Positions 41,517-41,663 of a stretch of DNA of 41,663 nt are shown here, in pieces (within the stretch, counting starts at the first letter, position 1; each line of letters begins with the position of its first letter). A program made the translations under genes and the position numbers. Under the pieces are notes generated by a model. The model had not been told where the DNA came from. It ran no database searches and saw only the letters and a list, made by a program, of their open reading frames with translations. Source of the DNA: Hymenopellis radicata. Taxonomy: Eukaryota > Basidiomycota > Agaricomycetes > Agaricales > Physalacriaceae. The stretch spans positions 1 to 41,663 of the forward strand of contig JADNRX010000451.1 in NCBI GenBank assembly GCA_015501595.1, in the 5' to 3' direction.

Positions 41517-41663
41517 CCTTCGGGCGGCGATGGTGGTAGCGGTTATTGTTATGGTGGTGCAGATCCTTGGGTGCAGAGCAGGGGAATCCTTTGTTATAAG
41601 GCTCCGACTCCAGGGTTTGATGCCATCATGGTCATTGTGTTTATGAACAAGAAGGACGATGAA

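Overview
This window looks like basidiomycete (Agaricomycete, mushroom-type) nuclear DNA. Genes carry many very short introns (about 40-65 nt, GT...AG, with CTAAC/CTGAC/CTAAT branch-like motifs). The recognisable families fit too: expanded F-box-like proteins, a microsomal cytochrome P450, an MDR-type NADP oxidoreductase and an amidohydrolase. There is no sign of prokaryotic organisation. Intron boundaries and family names below were derived by eye from the sequence and from memory of the families; no search was run.

Layout. 0-9 kb is gene-poor and full of decayed copies. It holds two inverted, frameshifted copies of an Agaricomycete CxC...SPRM-type protein (688-1440 + and 8230-8907 -), two of the three copies of an unidentified dispersed repeat (3119-4256 and 6642-8110; the third is 13678-15572), an orphan F-box 5' region (4286-4415) and a divergent F-box/LRR pseudogene (4664-6230). 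From 9.2 to 35 kb lies an F-box gene array. On the + strand are copies A (9421-11209, four frameshifts), B (11808-13540, one frameshift), C (17168-18910, intact, 580 aa) and D (29575-31316, frameshifted near the C-terminus). On the - strand are copies E (21283-23008, two frameshifts), F (26065-27732, intact, 555 aa), G (28179-28800, truncated) and H (32969-34666, intact, 565 aa). The proteins share an N-terminal CxxC, a coiled coil, an F-box and a long C-terminal region with LRR-like repeats. Their upstream regions share a CACGTG block (five copies) and a 5'UTR intron ending 2-6 nt before the ATG.

The array appears to have grown by duplication of a multigene unit in the order F-box(+), amidohydrolase(+), NADP oxidoreductase(+), F-box(-), F-box remnant(-). 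One unit (about 16.9-29.2 kb) keeps an intact eight-exon oxidoreductase gene (24473-25870). The next (about 29.2-35.5 kb) keeps an intact F-box gene (H), while its amidohydrolase and oxidoreductase are fragments.

From 35 to 41.7 kb there are three short TA-flanked inverted-repeat elements (MITEs). Two have matching empty sites in the older duplicate. The third sits inside a coding exon of a cytochrome P450 gene (37431-39807, -). Two inverted copies of a CCTGTGT-rich repeat flank the P450. At the right edge is an open frame for a protein with a C-terminal membrane segment (40803-41516 or beyond, -). The strongest overall result is a rapidly duplicating and decaying F-box locus in which transposon insertions can be dated relative to the duplications.
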